From the NCBI GenBank assembly GCA_013214945.1, contig JABSRT010000022.1, positions 1 through 64,000 of the forward strand: a DNA stretch of 64,000 nucleotides, given 5' to 3'. The stretch comes from Gammaproteobacteria bacterium. Its GTDB lineage: Bacteria > Pseudomonadota > Gammaproteobacteria > Enterobacterales > Psychrobiaceae. Of this stretch, positions 27,663 to 36,999 are shown piece by piece (the stretch's first letter is position 1; each line of letters starts with the position of its first letter). The notes beneath the pieces were generated by a model. The model searched no databases. It was not told where the DNA came from and saw only the letters and a program-made list of their open reading frames with translations. The translations under genes were made by a program, and so were the position numbers.

Positions 27663-28768
27663 AGCTGCTGATAGCTGATGATGACTTTATATCACGTAAG
27701 ATGCTGATGGCCGTTACTAAAAAGTGGGGTTATCAACCAGTAGAGGCCGTTGACGGTGAAGACGCATGGAATATTTTACAACAAAGTAATGCGCCTAGTT
27801 TATTACTTGTTGATTGGATGATGCCAGGATTAGATGGTTTAGGCTTATGCCAAAGAATCAGAGAGCAGCTGGCAGCTAGTCCACCTTATATTATTTTGTT
27901 AACGGCTAAAAATGATTCTGAAAACGTCGTTAATGGCTTAGCGGCAGGGGCTAATGATTACATCTGTAAACCCTTTGACAGTGCCGAATTAAAAGCTAGG
28001 CTCAATGTCGGCAGTCGCATGTTGATTTTGCAAAATGAATTAGTCGCCTCGAGGAAAAAACTTGAAGAAGAACGCCGAGTGATTGAAAATATTATTTTGA
28101 AAATGCGCTCAACTAATAATTTTAATCCGCACAATATCCGATTTATGCAGTCACCGGTTGAGCAAACGGCGGGAGATATGCTGCTAAGTGCTCATCGCCC
28201 GGATGGTAGCCAGCACATTATGTTAGGAGATTTTACGGGGCATGGCATCACTGCCGCGATTGGTGGGCCAGTGATTTCAGATACATTTTATGCGATGACT
28301 CAAAAAGGCATAACTCTCAAAGATATTGTTAACGAAGTCAATCGCCATGTCTTTGACAAACTACCAGCAGATTTATTCTTAGCCGCAATATTTATTGAAA
28401 TTGAGCCGGTTGATAATCGACTGCATATTTGGAGTTGTGGCATGCCTGACATCTTAATTTACCGCCACGATGAGTTAGTGCAACGTGTCTCATCAACGTA
28501 CTTTGCCTTGGGCATCGTTAATAAAGAGTTATTACCTCCGATCGAATTGTCAATGCAAGAGGGCGACCGTGTTTATTGTTACTCTGATGGCGTCACTGAA
28601 GCGATGAATTGCAATCAAGAGGAATATGGTCAACTTCGGCTTGAGCGGGTGATAGCGACGTTATTAGCACAAGAGGGCGAGATTGATATGGTGTATCAAT
28701 CGATGCAGCAATTTTGTGGTCCTGTGGTGCCATTAGATGATATTACCTTGATGGAATTGAGTTGTTAA
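27659..28768 (+). CDS. Response regulator with PP2C-type phosphatase output
   Basis: A 369-residue protein with a receiver domain at about 1-120 (Asp52 in [12 protein letters not shown], Lys in ICKPFDS), a short coiled linker, and a SpoIIE/RsbU-type PP2C phosphatase at about 170-367 ([49 protein letters not shown]). Such proteins usually dephosphorylate an anti-anti-sigma factor. No STAS or anti-sigma gene is nearby. Its start overlaps the kinase stop codon, so the two form a cognate pair. Confidence 0.94.
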   Translation: MKLLIADDDFISRKMLMAVTKKWGYQPVEAVDGEDAWNILQQSNAPSLLLVDWMMPGLDGLGLCQRIREQLAASPPYIILLTAKNDSENVVNGLAAGANDYICKPFDSAELKARLNVGSRMLILQNELVASRKKLEEERRVIENIILKMRSTNNFNPHNIRFMQSPVEQTAGDMLLSAHRPDGSQHIMLGDFTGHGITAAIGGPVISDTFYAMTQKGITLKDIVNEVNRHVFDKLPADLFLAAIFIEIEPVDNRLHIWSCGMPDILIYRHDELVQRVSSTYFALGIVNKELLPPIELSMQEGDRVYCYSDGVTEAMNCNQEEYGQLRLERVIATLLAQEGEIDMVYQSMQQFCGPVVPLDDITLMELSC

Positions 28769-28864
28769 CAGACTAGAGGGAAATTAAACTAATACTTTAC
28801 CCTGATGTACTGTTACTAATTAAATCTTTAATATTAGTGGTCAAACTTTAGGCAGGAGCGACAA

Positions 28865-29551
28865 ATGATTTCTATTAATCAATCGACAACTTCACTTAGT
28901 TTCATTGAGCGTATCCAAAAGGAACGCGATGATAAAACTGAGCAGCTTAGCTCTGGCTTAAAGATCAATAAAGCCAGCGATGATGCCGCTGGTTTACAGA
29001 TAGCTAATCGTTTGTCATCGCAAATATCAGGGCTAAGCCAATTAGCGGACAATGCGCGCGATCAAGTTAATTTAAATAATGTTGCAGATGCCCAATATAG
29101 TTCAATAACCCAAAGCTTGCAGCGCGCTAATGAGCTATCCATTCAATCGGGCAGTCCGCTCGGCAGTAATGGTGCGATTCAGGGTGAATTAGACCAACTG
29201 ACTGGCGAAATTAATGCGATTGCTGAGCAAGCGCTGGGCCAATCAAACTTTATCGCAGGTTTAGACGCTGGCGACCCTGCTGCAACACAAGCAGCGATTG
29301 AGCAGGTATTAAGTGCCATTGGCGAGCAAGCAACAAGTAATGGCGCAGACACCAACGCCCTTGCGAGCGAGATAAGTACTTACCAAGTGACCCGTGATAA
29401 TAGCAGTGCTTCACGTTCGCGGATTCAAGATACCGACTACGCCAGCGCGACCAGTGAGCAGCAAAAAAATGACTTATTATTGCAAGCGGCGTTGATTACC
29501 CAACGTAATGATCAAGAACGCAAAGGATTATTAATAAATCAGTTGGTGTAG
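28865..29551 (+). CDS. Short flagellin-like protein
   Basis: A 228-residue protein with the flagellin N-terminal D0/D1 helices (LSSGLKINKASDDAAGLQIANRL, QSLQRANELSIQSGS) and a C-terminal D1 segment (SRSRIQDTDYASATSEQQKND). It lacks a D2/D3 insert. The terminal D0 helix departs from the usual pattern: ALITQRNDQERKGLLINQLV is more charged than a normal flagellin end. It stands alone behind the REC-PP2C regulator with no flagellar genes nearby. GGCAGGAG precedes the ATG. It could be a minor filament subunit, a secreted signal or a nonfunctional paralogue. Confidence 0.88.
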   Translation: MISINQSTTSLSFIERIQKERDDKTEQLSSGLKINKASDDAAGLQIANRLSSQISGLSQLADNARDQVNLNNVADAQYSSITQSLQRANELSIQSGSPLGSNGAIQGELDQLTGEINAIAEQALGQSNFIAGLDAGDPAATQAAIEQVLSAIGEQATSNGADTNALASEISTYQVTRDNSSASRSRIQDTDYASATSEQQKNDLLLQAALITQRNDQERKGLLINQLV

Positions 29552-29617
29552 CTCCTAAACAAAAGCTTGGGTAATAGGTATAATGCGGCGATTTTTATTG
29601 TCGTATTAAGGTAGTTT

Positions 29618-30361
29618 ATGCACGCGGTTCAGCGTTTACATCAATATCGGGAAAGTATTAGCACCCGACCATTTAAAGGACGAGGTTACAAAACTGATCG
29701 TTGTCCTAACTGTCGAATTTCACGCAAGCATTGTATTTGCCCACATTGTCCAACTTGTCACAGCCAGGCGGCATTTCTGTTGTTAATGTGGGACGACGAA
29801 GTATTAAAACCTAGTAATACAGGGCGCTTAATTGCCGATTTAATTGACGATACTCATGCGTTTATCTGGCAGAGAACCGAGGTTGATCCCGCGTTACTAG
29901 CGTTGATCAATGATCCTCAATACCAAGCTTTTGTGGTTTTTCCGCAAGAATATGCCCATCCAGAACAACAAGTTGTTAATCAGGTTCCTAAGCTCGCCGC
30001 AAACAAGCGCCCCCTGTTTATCTTGCTTGATGGCACTTGGCGCGAAGCAAAAAAAATGTTTCGACGCAGCCCATATTTGAGTAATTTACCGCTGTTATCG
30101 ATCAATACCTCAAGTCACAGTGACCGCTATCGAGTACGCAAAGCGATAGCTGACGGTCAGATGGCCACAGCCGAAGTTGCAGCGCAGGTATTAAATAGTT
30201 TCGGTGAAAATGATAATGGCGCAATTTTAGATTTGTGGTTTGACGTCTTTAGTTATCACTATCAACACGGCGCATCACATCGTTATCAGGGCAATGAGCA
30301 AGCCCTTGCCCAATTACAAGAAGCCGTCGCGCAGCGTGATAGCAATAAGGTGTTGCCATAG
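29618..30361 (+). CDS. tapT: DTW-domain tRNA-uridine aminocarboxypropyltransferase
   Basis: A 247-residue DTW protein. A cysteine-rich N-terminus (CPNCRISRKHCICPHCPTC) is followed by the SPOUT-related core, with the signature LDGTWREAKKMFRRSP and the C-terminal YRVRKAIADGQMATAE. E. coli TapT (YfiP) adds the acp group of SAM to uridine 47 of tRNAs. The gene is convergent with the HD-GYP-like gene and separated from it by 12 bp. Confidence 0.9.
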   Translation: MHAVQRLHQYRESISTRPFKGRGYKTDRCPNCRISRKHCICPHCPTCHSQAAFLLLMWDDEVLKPSNTGRLIADLIDDTHAFIWQRTEVDPALLALINDPQYQAFVVFPQEYAHPEQQVVNQVPKLAANKRPLFILLDGTWREAKKMFRRSPYLSNLPLLSINTSSHSDRYRVRKAIADGQMATAEVAAQVLNSFGENDNGAILDLWFDVFSYHYQHGASHRYQGNEQALAQLQEAVAQRDSNKVLP

Positions 30362-30373
30362 TAATTGGCTTCG

Positions 30374-32146
30374 TTAAAGCGTGCAGTAGGGGGCTTGTTC
30401 TAGCGCGCCATCGACCAATTGTTTGATATCTTGATTAACCAGTTTCAATTGCTTAAATAAAGGTTTGGCGTGTCGGTTCAGTTTGGGCGCGTCGACACTG
30501 ATGCCATGAAATATATGGTGAGTTAAACACAACGCTAATTGGAAAATCTTGATAATTTCTTGTTGGTATAAGTTTGAGTTCGGCTCTGGATTCGCTAACA
30601 GCGCTAATGAATTGTGGGTTAATGCACGATTGTCCCAATGCTGGGCTAAACTGGCACTAATTTTGGTTTGTTGGCTGGTGGCCGTTAATGCCATTAAGCT
30701 ATAACCTTGGTTTAATAGCAGGTTGTCCAATTTGATTGCCGGGCGCGCTGGCATCTCGATAACGCGCCGTTCAAAATACAGTGGAGCCAGGTTTATTAAG
30801 GCAAACATTGCTGCTTGATGCGGTAAAACACAACTAGTAAATGTGGTGGTCAGGCGGCAAATAGCCATGACACAGTTTACTTTGGCACTGAGCATAGTGC
30901 GGACAGGAAAGTCATAATTATTTAACTGTTGCACTAAACCTAATTGGCCAATCAGTGCATTGGACTGCTCGAACCCCGCCATTTTTAGGGCATGAAAACT
31001 GCTATTGAATTGGCGATTTGGGTGCTGTTGACTTAATTGGTTAATCAATTGCTGACCAATTTCAGTTTGTTGATTAATTAAATCTTCAATCTTTTGTTTA
31101 TCGGGTGGTGAGCTACTGAGGTGATTACGCAGCTGCGCTAACGCCGATTGTGGTTTTAGGCGCGAACCACAACTGCTGCGATCTGCGACCTGTTCATCGC
31201 TTATTTGAGCCCAATGCTGAGTAAAAATTGTTTCGTTATATAGCGCATTGTTCGTTGTTAGTTGGCTGACAGCGGACAACTTTACCTGGTTAATACTCTG
31301 GCCGAAAAATAGCCCTTGCTGCTCATGATTTACCAGTTCAAGCACCGATAAAGTATCGCTCTCTAGATTTTGGTTGATTACGAGGCCTTGCTGTTGCCCG
31401 CTATAGGTAATAATCATCGCTGGTTTAGGTTGATTAATAATTGTCGCCAGTAAGCGCAGTAGTTGCGGGCAATATAAGGCATCACTTTGGGCTAACATAT
31501 TCAATATTTGGCGTAAATTGCTACCAGACTGATGATGCCCCAGATTGATTAACTCACTAAATTTGGCCACCAGAGACAGCATTTTACTCGGCGTGGATAT
31601 TTGATGATGGCGTAAGCCTTTAGGGAAACCCCGACCGTTTAATAATTCTTGATGCTCAATGACATACTTAAGGTAAGCTTTACTAATGATATTATATTTG
31701 TGCAAGTAACTCGCACTGGTTAGCGGATGATTACGATAATGCTGAAGCTGTTGCTTAGTTAACTTATTGACTTTAATTGGTTGATTTACCAGTGCCGGCA
31801 CCGTAAAACCTAAGCCGATATCCATGGTCAACGCACAACTAATCAGCGCCTTGGCACTCAGACCATGCCAGTTCAGTTGGTGACATAACCGGCTGGTTAA
31901 TATTGCGCTGCAAAATGCACGATTAGATAAGTCTGAGTACTTATCTGGGTGATATAAGGATAACGAACTGACTAGGTCGCTATTGCTGGGCGATAATTCC
32001 CATAACCATTGCGAAATGATTAAAACTTGGGCTTTGAGTTGATTGGCACTCGCTAGTGACAGCCCCGAGATAGCGGCGTCAATGGTATTATTTAAATGTT
32101 GACGGTGCTCAAACACACAAGTTAGCAGTGATTTATCGCGGCTCAT
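30374..32146 (-). CDS. Degenerate HD-GYP domain protein
   Basis: About 590 residues. The N-terminal third looks like an HD-GYP phosphodiesterase that has lost key residues: MDIG stands where HDIG is expected, and EHQELLNGRGFPKGL where HHE-x-GxGYP is usual. The C-terminal 350 residues are helical with no recognised motif. A catalytic c-di-GMP phosphodiesterase role is unlikely, and a binding or scaffold role is possible (inference). The ATG at 32146 is preferred (GAAGAG upstream). It overlaps the xni 3' end by 14 bp, suggesting coupling. Confidence 0.68.
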   Translation of the reverse strand: MSRDKSLLTCVFEHRQHLNNTIDAAISGLSLASANQLKAQVLIISQWLWELSPSNSDLVSSLSLYHPDKYSDLSNRAFCSAILTSRLCHQLNWHGLSAKALISCALTMDIGLGFTVPALVNQPIKVNKLTKQQLQHYRNHPLTSASYLHKYNIISKAYLKYVIEHQELLNGRGFPKGLRHHQISTPSKMLSLVAKFSELINLGHHQSGSNLRQILNMLAQSDALYCPQLLRLLATIINQPKPAMIITYSGQQQGLVINQNLESDTLSVLELVNHEQQGLFFGQSINQVKLSAVSQLTTNNALYNETIFTQHWAQISDEQVADRSSCGSRLKPQSALAQLRNHLSSSPPDKQKIEDLINQQTEIGQQLINQLSQQHPNRQFNSSFHALKMAGFEQSNALIGQLGLVQQLNNYDFPVRTMLSAKVNCVMAICRLTTTFTSCVLPHQAAMFALINLAPLYFERRVIEMPARPAIKLDNLLLNQGYSLMALTATSQQTKISASLAQHWDNRALTHNSLALLANPEPNSNLYQQEIIKIFQLALCLTHHIFHGISVDAPKLNRHAKPLFKQLKLVNQDIKQLVDGALEQAPYCTL

Positions 32147-32972
32147 GAGTCTCTTCGCTTGGTCTTTGAACATCGGCGCCAGCGGGCTGATATCGAATGC
32201 TTTTTAAATTTATAGCCAGCTCTAAGTCAGTTCTTAGCTTGACGAGTTTATAACTTAATCGTGCTTGGTCTTTGTTTTGTTGTAATTTTATCAGTGGCTT
32301 TTCGGTCGCGGTAGGAGTGGCAGCAAAGGCGAGTTTTAAATTATCGTATTGGCTTAATATCTTCAGCGCTGCTTTCGGGCCTAAACCACTCACCCCTGGG
32401 ATCTTGTTGCCGCTTTGACCAACAATCGACCAGTAATCAAGTAGTTGTTCTGATTTGATGCCATACTTTTGTGAGACTGTTTTTTCGTCTACCCACTGAC
32501 TTGAAAAGTGATCCCAAATTTTTAGTCCCAATGGCAGCAGTTGATAAAATCCTTGATCGGTTGAGATCACGGTAACCTGACCGCCGGCATTGAGCATTTT
32601 TATACTTAACGTGGCGATAAGATCATCGGCTTCATCATGGTCAGTTAGTAATGAACTGACCCCTAACTGACGCCACTGCTGGCGAATGGGCTCGAGTTGC
32701 AGCGCTAAATCATCAGCCATAGGTTTACGGTTTTCTTTATAAGCCGGGTAGTGTTTTTTACGCCAATTATTACCGTCGCCATCAAATACAGCCACAATGT
32801 GGCTCGGGCAGTGGCCTCTGGCCAAGCGAGTGACTGCTTGGTTGGTTAATGAGATAAGTTGCGCAGTATCTAGGGTTGCCTGAGCCGAAAAGCCTCGTAA
32901 TGCCCCATCAATTCGGCGAATAAGATTTAGGGCATCAATGATGACGAGGTGAGGTGTTGCTGGTTTATTCAT
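32133..32972 (-). CDS. xni: Flap endonuclease Xni
   Basis: A 279-residue 5'-3' exonuclease-like protein (Xni/ExoIX family) with the acidic metal-site motifs IIDALNLIRR, AVFDGDGNNWRK, DHDEADDLIATL and STDQGFYQL. The helix-hairpin-helix segment IPGVSGLGPKAALKIL follows. It probably removes 5' flaps in repair. It overlaps ppnN by 8 bp, as in the conserved ygdH-xni pair. Confidence 0.92.
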   Translation of the reverse strand: MNKPATPHLVIIDALNLIRRIDGALRGFSAQATLDTAQLISLTNQAVTRLARGHCPSHIVAVFDGDGNNWRKKHYPAYKENRKPMADDLALQLEPIRQQWRQLGVSSLLTDHDEADDLIATLSIKMLNAGGQVTVISTDQGFYQLLPLGLKIWDHFSSQWVDEKTVSQKYGIKSEQLLDYWSIVGQSGNKIPGVSGLGPKAALKILSQYDNLKLAFAATPTATEKPLIKLQQNKDQARLSYKLVKLRTDLELAINLKSIRYQPAGADVQRPSEETHEPR

Positions 32973-34326
32973 TATTAATAATTTTATAACATGGGATATA
33001 TTGAGTACCGGGTAATTTCATGCGTTGTTGCTCGACGAAACGTTGTAATAAGACATCCATTTTTTCCATTAATTGCGGGTCGCCACTCAGAGAATACGGA
33101 CCAAGCTGTTCAATTGCTTTAATGCTGTCAAATTTAACATTGCCTGCTACTATGCCTGAAAAAGCGCGGCGTAAATTAGCAGCTAAGGCTTGGGGCTGCT
33201 GATTACTGCTAAGGTTTAATTGCGCCATATTAGCATGGGTTGGTTCAAAAGGACGCTGAAATTCGACCGGGATCGACAATGACCAATTGAATTGGTAGGA
33301 ATCTTCAGACTGTTTACGATAATCTCGAACCTTTTGCAGTCCTTGCTTCATGACTTGGCCGACTTGCTGCGGGTCATTGATTATAATTTGATACAATTGC
33401 TGTGCCTGTGATCCCAGTGTATTAGCAATAAACTGATCCACAACTTCAAAATATTCTCTGCTTTGCTCTGGACCTGTTAATACTAACGGAAATGGGTGTT
33501 GTGCATTGGCAGGGTCGAGTAAAATTCCTAAGATATATAATAACTCTTCAGCAGTGCCAGCACCGCCTGGGAAAATGACAATGCCATGGCCAACTCTGAC
33601 AAAGGCTTCAAGCCGTTTTTCAATATCTGGCAAGATAACTAATTCGTTGACCAGTTGATTCGGCGGTTCTGCTGCGATAATTGAAGGCTCGGTCAGCCCA
33701 ATATAGCGGCGCTGTTCAACCCGCTGCTTGGCATGGCCGATAGTTGCACCTTTCATTGGGCCTTCCATCGCGCCAGGACCACAGCCGGTACAAATATTAA
33801 GTTTGCGCAAGCCTAATGCGTAACCAACGTCTCGGGTATATTGGTACTCGGTATCATTAATTGAATGACCGCCCCAGCACACCACAATATTTGGATCGAT
33901 CGCTTGAGTAATGGTTTTGGCGTTACGCATGGCATGAAAGACACTGTCGGTGATAAAATCGCCATCAGGATTGTCAGTAAGCAAGGGTTGCTTAAAATAA
34001 TCATTGAGATAAATAATATCGCGCAGGGTCGAAAATAGATGTTCTTGAATACCGGTGATAATCTCACCATCAACAAAAGCGAGTTCCGGTGGGTTAATTA
34101 ACTCGAGTTGCACACCGCGCTCGCGAATTAAGACATTAATGTCGAAGCTGTGGTAAGTGGTTAAAATTTCTTGGCCGTCATCCGTTTGAATGCCAGAGCA
34201 CAATACTGCTAAGGCGCACTTGCGAAAGAGTTGATACAGATGACTATTGGCGTGTTGTTTTAGTTGCTCTGCTTCAAGTTGTGATAGTTGCTCTAAACTC
34301 CCTCTGGGGCTGATTTTTACAATCAT
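32965..34326 (-). CDS. ppnN: Nucleotide 5'-monophosphate nucleosidase PpnN
   Basis: A 453-residue PpnN (YgdH) protein. The LOG-type catalytic motifs GPGAMEGPMKG (183-193) and PGGAGTAEE (253-261) are visible and the N-terminus ISPRGSLEQLSQLEAEQLK matches E. coli. It cleaves purine and pyrimidine nucleoside monophosphates to base and ribose phosphate, and in E. coli is controlled by (p)ppGpp. It is the first gene of the ppnN-xni-HD-GYP-like unit. Confidence 0.94.
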   Translation of the reverse strand: MIVKISPRGSLEQLSQLEAEQLKQHANSHLYQLFRKCALAVLCSGIQTDDGQEILTTYHSFDINVLIRERGVQLELINPPELAFVDGEIITGIQEHLFSTLRDIIYLNDYFKQPLLTDNPDGDFITDSVFHAMRNAKTITQAIDPNIVVCWGGHSINDTEYQYTRDVGYALGLRKLNICTGCGPGAMEGPMKGATIGHAKQRVEQRRYIGLTEPSIIAAEPPNQLVNELVILPDIEKRLEAFVRVGHGIVIFPGGAGTAEELLYILGILLDPANAQHPFPLVLTGPEQSREYFEVVDQFIANTLGSQAQQLYQIIINDPQQVGQVMKQGLQKVRDYRKQSEDSYQFNWSLSIPVEFQRPFEPTHANMAQLNLSSNQQPQALAANLRRAFSGIVAGNVKFDSIKAIEQLGPYSLSGDPQLMEKMDVLLQRFVEQQRMKLPGTQYIPCYKIINNE

Positions 34327-34373
34327 AAAGCCTCCTGCTTTTTGGTTGAATATTGCTAATCGGTAATAAATTA

Positions 34374-35723
34374 TTAATCGATAACTATTTGGTCTCTACC
34401 TCGAGCTTTCGCCTTATATAATGCCCGATCGGCACGCTCAAAAGCAAATAACTCGCTAGGATCGCTCAGCTTTACTTGGGTAGCGCCCATTGAAACGGTG
34501 ATTTGAACATTATCGTCTTTAAACTTAAACGGCACTGACTTAACTTTATTTCTAACTCGATTCAGCATATTGCTTAAGGTCGTTTTGTTGATTTCAGGCA
34601 CTAAAATAACAAATTCCTCACCGCCAAATCGGGCAACAAATTCACTATTACGTAACGAACTGCTTAGCACCGAGGAAATGACTTGCAAGGTTTTATCACC
34701 AGCCGAATGGCCATAGCTATCATTGATTCTTTTGAAGAAATCAAGATCAGCAACAACGACCCATAGCAACATACCACTGTTTTTGACATGATTAAACTCG
34801 GTTTCAAATCGCTTATCAAGCGCAGCACGATTAGGTAGTTTAGTTAAACTATCTTGCATGCTCAGCACTTCTTGTTGCTCGAGTCTGGTTTTATAACCTT
34901 GCGCTTCGGCTTCAACAGCTTTTAATTGTTGTTCCATTTGTGCAAAATTACTTAATAATTGTTGCGCTTCTTTGTTATCGAATTTTTCTTTTATTTTAAG
35001 CGCCGCCAACATATGAGCCAGTTCATTAATTATTGGTGACTGGGGCGCGGGGCTGAGTTCGCTTTTGGTCAAGACACAAATTTTCTTGATCCGAGACTTT
35101 AATGCACTGTCCCATGATTTTCGATCTTGAGATGAGACTTTCGTTAATGATGAGCCGTTAGCGACAATATTTTTAACATCGAGTAGGGCGCTATTTAAGG
35201 CTTCTAAAAAGAATTTTGACGCTTCTTTTTCACCCTTGTTATTTAAGATTAGTAACTTAATAATTTCTTGAAAACTATCAAAAAGACTATTTGTTGATGT
35301 GATAGCTGTCAGCTGTAAATAGATGTTATCTAACTCACCTTGCAGTGCCGGAGTCAGATGGAAGTCATTGGCGATACTGGTTAATTGCTCAACGTAATCT
35401 TTTATTAACTGGTCGTTATTTTCGTGCATTAAACCCAGTGCATTATCAAGTTCAGTAACCGCAGATTGATATAAATTTAAGACTTCAACCAGTGAATCGA
35501 GCTGGTCATTAGTATTTGTTAATGCTTTAAATTGCTCAGGGATTGGCGCTAATTGCTGCTGAAGGTCGTCAGAAATGTGGCTTAGTTGTTGTAAGTCGCT
35601 AATTACATGACCAAGCACGCCTTGATACTTCAATAACGGAGCTTGTTGCTCATTATTGCGGCTTGTTGCAATTCGTTTTTTCCGCTCAGCTATTTTATCA
35701 GGCATTGGTAATAACGTTTCCAT
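34374..35723 (-). CDS. GGDEF domain diguanylate cyclase
   Basis: A 449-residue cytoplasmic protein. The N-terminal 280 residues are helical with a coiled coil. The GGDEF domain follows, starting at DSLTKLPNRAALD, with VVADLDFFKRINDSYGHSAGD and the active site FVARFGGEEF. The inhibitory site reads RNSE rather than RxxD, so product feedback may be weak. It should make c-di-GMP. A promoter with a perfect -10 box is 210 bp upstream. It is not close to an operon partner. Confidence 0.92.
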   Translation of the reverse strand: METLLPMPDKIAERKKRIATSRNNEQQAPLLKYQGVLGHVISDLQQLSHISDDLQQQLAPIPEQFKALTNTNDQLDSLVEVLNLYQSAVTELDNALGLMHENNDQLIKDYVEQLTSIANDFHLTPALQGELDNIYLQLTAITSTNSLFDSFQEIIKLLILNNKGEKEASKFFLEALNSALLDVKNIVANGSSLTKVSSQDRKSWDSALKSRIKKICVLTKSELSPAPQSPIINELAHMLAALKIKEKFDNKEAQQLLSNFAQMEQQLKAVEAEAQGYKTRLEQQEVLSMQDSLTKLPNRAALDKRFETEFNHVKNSGMLLWVVVADLDFFKRINDSYGHSAGDKTLQVISSVLSSSLRNSEFVARFGGEEFVILVPEINKTTLSNMLNRVRNKVKSVPFKFKDDNVQITVSMGATQVKLSDPSELFAFERADRALYKAKARGRDQIVID

Positions 35724-35935
35724 TTAAAAATTAGGGATGAGATCGAAGTGACTCTATCGTCACGCAGCGCCGATGAAGTCTTTTAGGTCTAATGCTGAAA
35801 TACATATCCGTCAATTAATGATATGGCGAGATGGTTAAGACATAATATTTAAGGCATAACCCCTAAGATAGTTACATTCTTTTTAAAAAGCAATAGCTTC
35901 ATTTCCACTCACACCTTGTTGTGCGACGCGAAAAC

Positions 35936-35963
35936 ATTATACAGAATACGAAGCCTAAACCAA
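35936..35963 (-). promoter_or_regulatory. Candidate promoter for the diguanylate cyclase gene
   Basis: On the minus strand TTGGTT and TATAAT are separated by 16 bp. The predicted transcript has a leader of about 200 bases in which I see no known riboswitch. Confidence 0.45.
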
Positions 35964-36010
35964 CCGTATTTTGGCTAGCTTAGGCTTGAGTTGTTAGATA
36001 AATAGCTGAT

Positions 36011-36922
36011 CTAAGCTGTGCGTTCTTCACCACCGAGTAAATCAAATAACGCGGGGATAAAATGTTCAAACTCACCCGCCATAATGGCGAAATCAGCGTC
36101 AAAACATGCGGCTTTATCGGCTTTGTCTTGATCTTCTTGTTGCTCAGAAACTACATCGCTAAATTTTACCCGTTTAATCGTTAAGTCTTCATTTAATACA
36201 AAGCTTAATGACTGGCTATAGTTCATTGCGATTTTTACTGCAAACATACCGTTTTCAATATGGGCTTTTATTTCATCGCAGATCAATTCTTGATTTTTGC
36301 AGCGGATCACCGCGCCATTTTCAAGTGGGCTTTTTAACTCAGCTTCTTCAAGTAACTCAAATGGCGCAATGGCAGAGTTATCGGTTAGCCATTGGGTCAT
36401 TGTGACATCAAGCGGGTTTTTACTTTGGACCGGTAATACCGCTAATGAGCCAATCGATTTTCTAAGCAGAGCGAGTAAATCTTCGGCTTTGTTATGGCTT
36501 GAGGCATTGACGAAAATTAGCCCTTGTGCCGGTGCGATATAAGCAAAGGTAGAACCAATTCGACTAAAGGCGCGCGGCAATAAGGTATGAACAATTTCTT
36601 CCTTCATTGCGTCTTTTTCTTTCTTTTTAACCGGGCGGCCTGTTTCTTGTTCGATTTGTTCGACTTTTTCGTCGAGTGCTTCTTTGATCACTGATGCGGG
36701 TAACATCTTGTCTTCTTTACGCGCACATACCATGATGTTGCCGTTAGTGACATGCAGTAATGAGCTGCCAATTTTACCCATAGGTTTGGCCCAACCATAT
36801 TTGCTTAGATCCTGAGAACCGCAGGGATGAAAAGCAAACTCTTCAAGTCGTGTTTCTAGTTGCTCTGGGCTTAAATCAATAGGATTGGATAAACGATAAA
36901 TAATCAGGTTTTTGAACCACAT
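36011..36922 (-). CDS. rdgC: Recombination-associated protein RdgC
   Basis: A 303-residue RdgC, the same length as the E. coli protein. The N-terminus MWFKNLIIYRL and FHPCGSQDLSKYGW match the family. RdgC forms a ring around DNA and modulates RecA activity. A GTG nine bases upstream is open, but the ATG at 36922 agrees with the family start. Confidence 0.95.
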   Translation of the reverse strand: MWFKNLIIYRLSNPIDLSPEQLETRLEEFAFHPCGSQDLSKYGWAKPMGKIGSSLLHVTNGNIMVCARKEDKMLPASVIKEALDEKVEQIEQETGRPVKKKEKDAMKEEIVHTLLPRAFSRIGSTFAYIAPAQGLIFVNASSHNKAEDLLALLRKSIGSLAVLPVQSKNPLDVTMTQWLTDNSAIAPFELLEEAELKSPLENGAVIRCKNQELICDEIKAHIENGMFAVKIAMNYSQSLSFVLNEDLTIKRVKFSDVVSEQQEDQDKADKAACFDADFAIMAGEFEHFIPALFDLLGGEERTA

Positions 36923-36999
36923 AATAGTCACTATGAAATTAGTAAAATCAGAGTGTATTTAAAATTAGTGCTAAGCGCAACAATGATAGGCCGCTAAGG

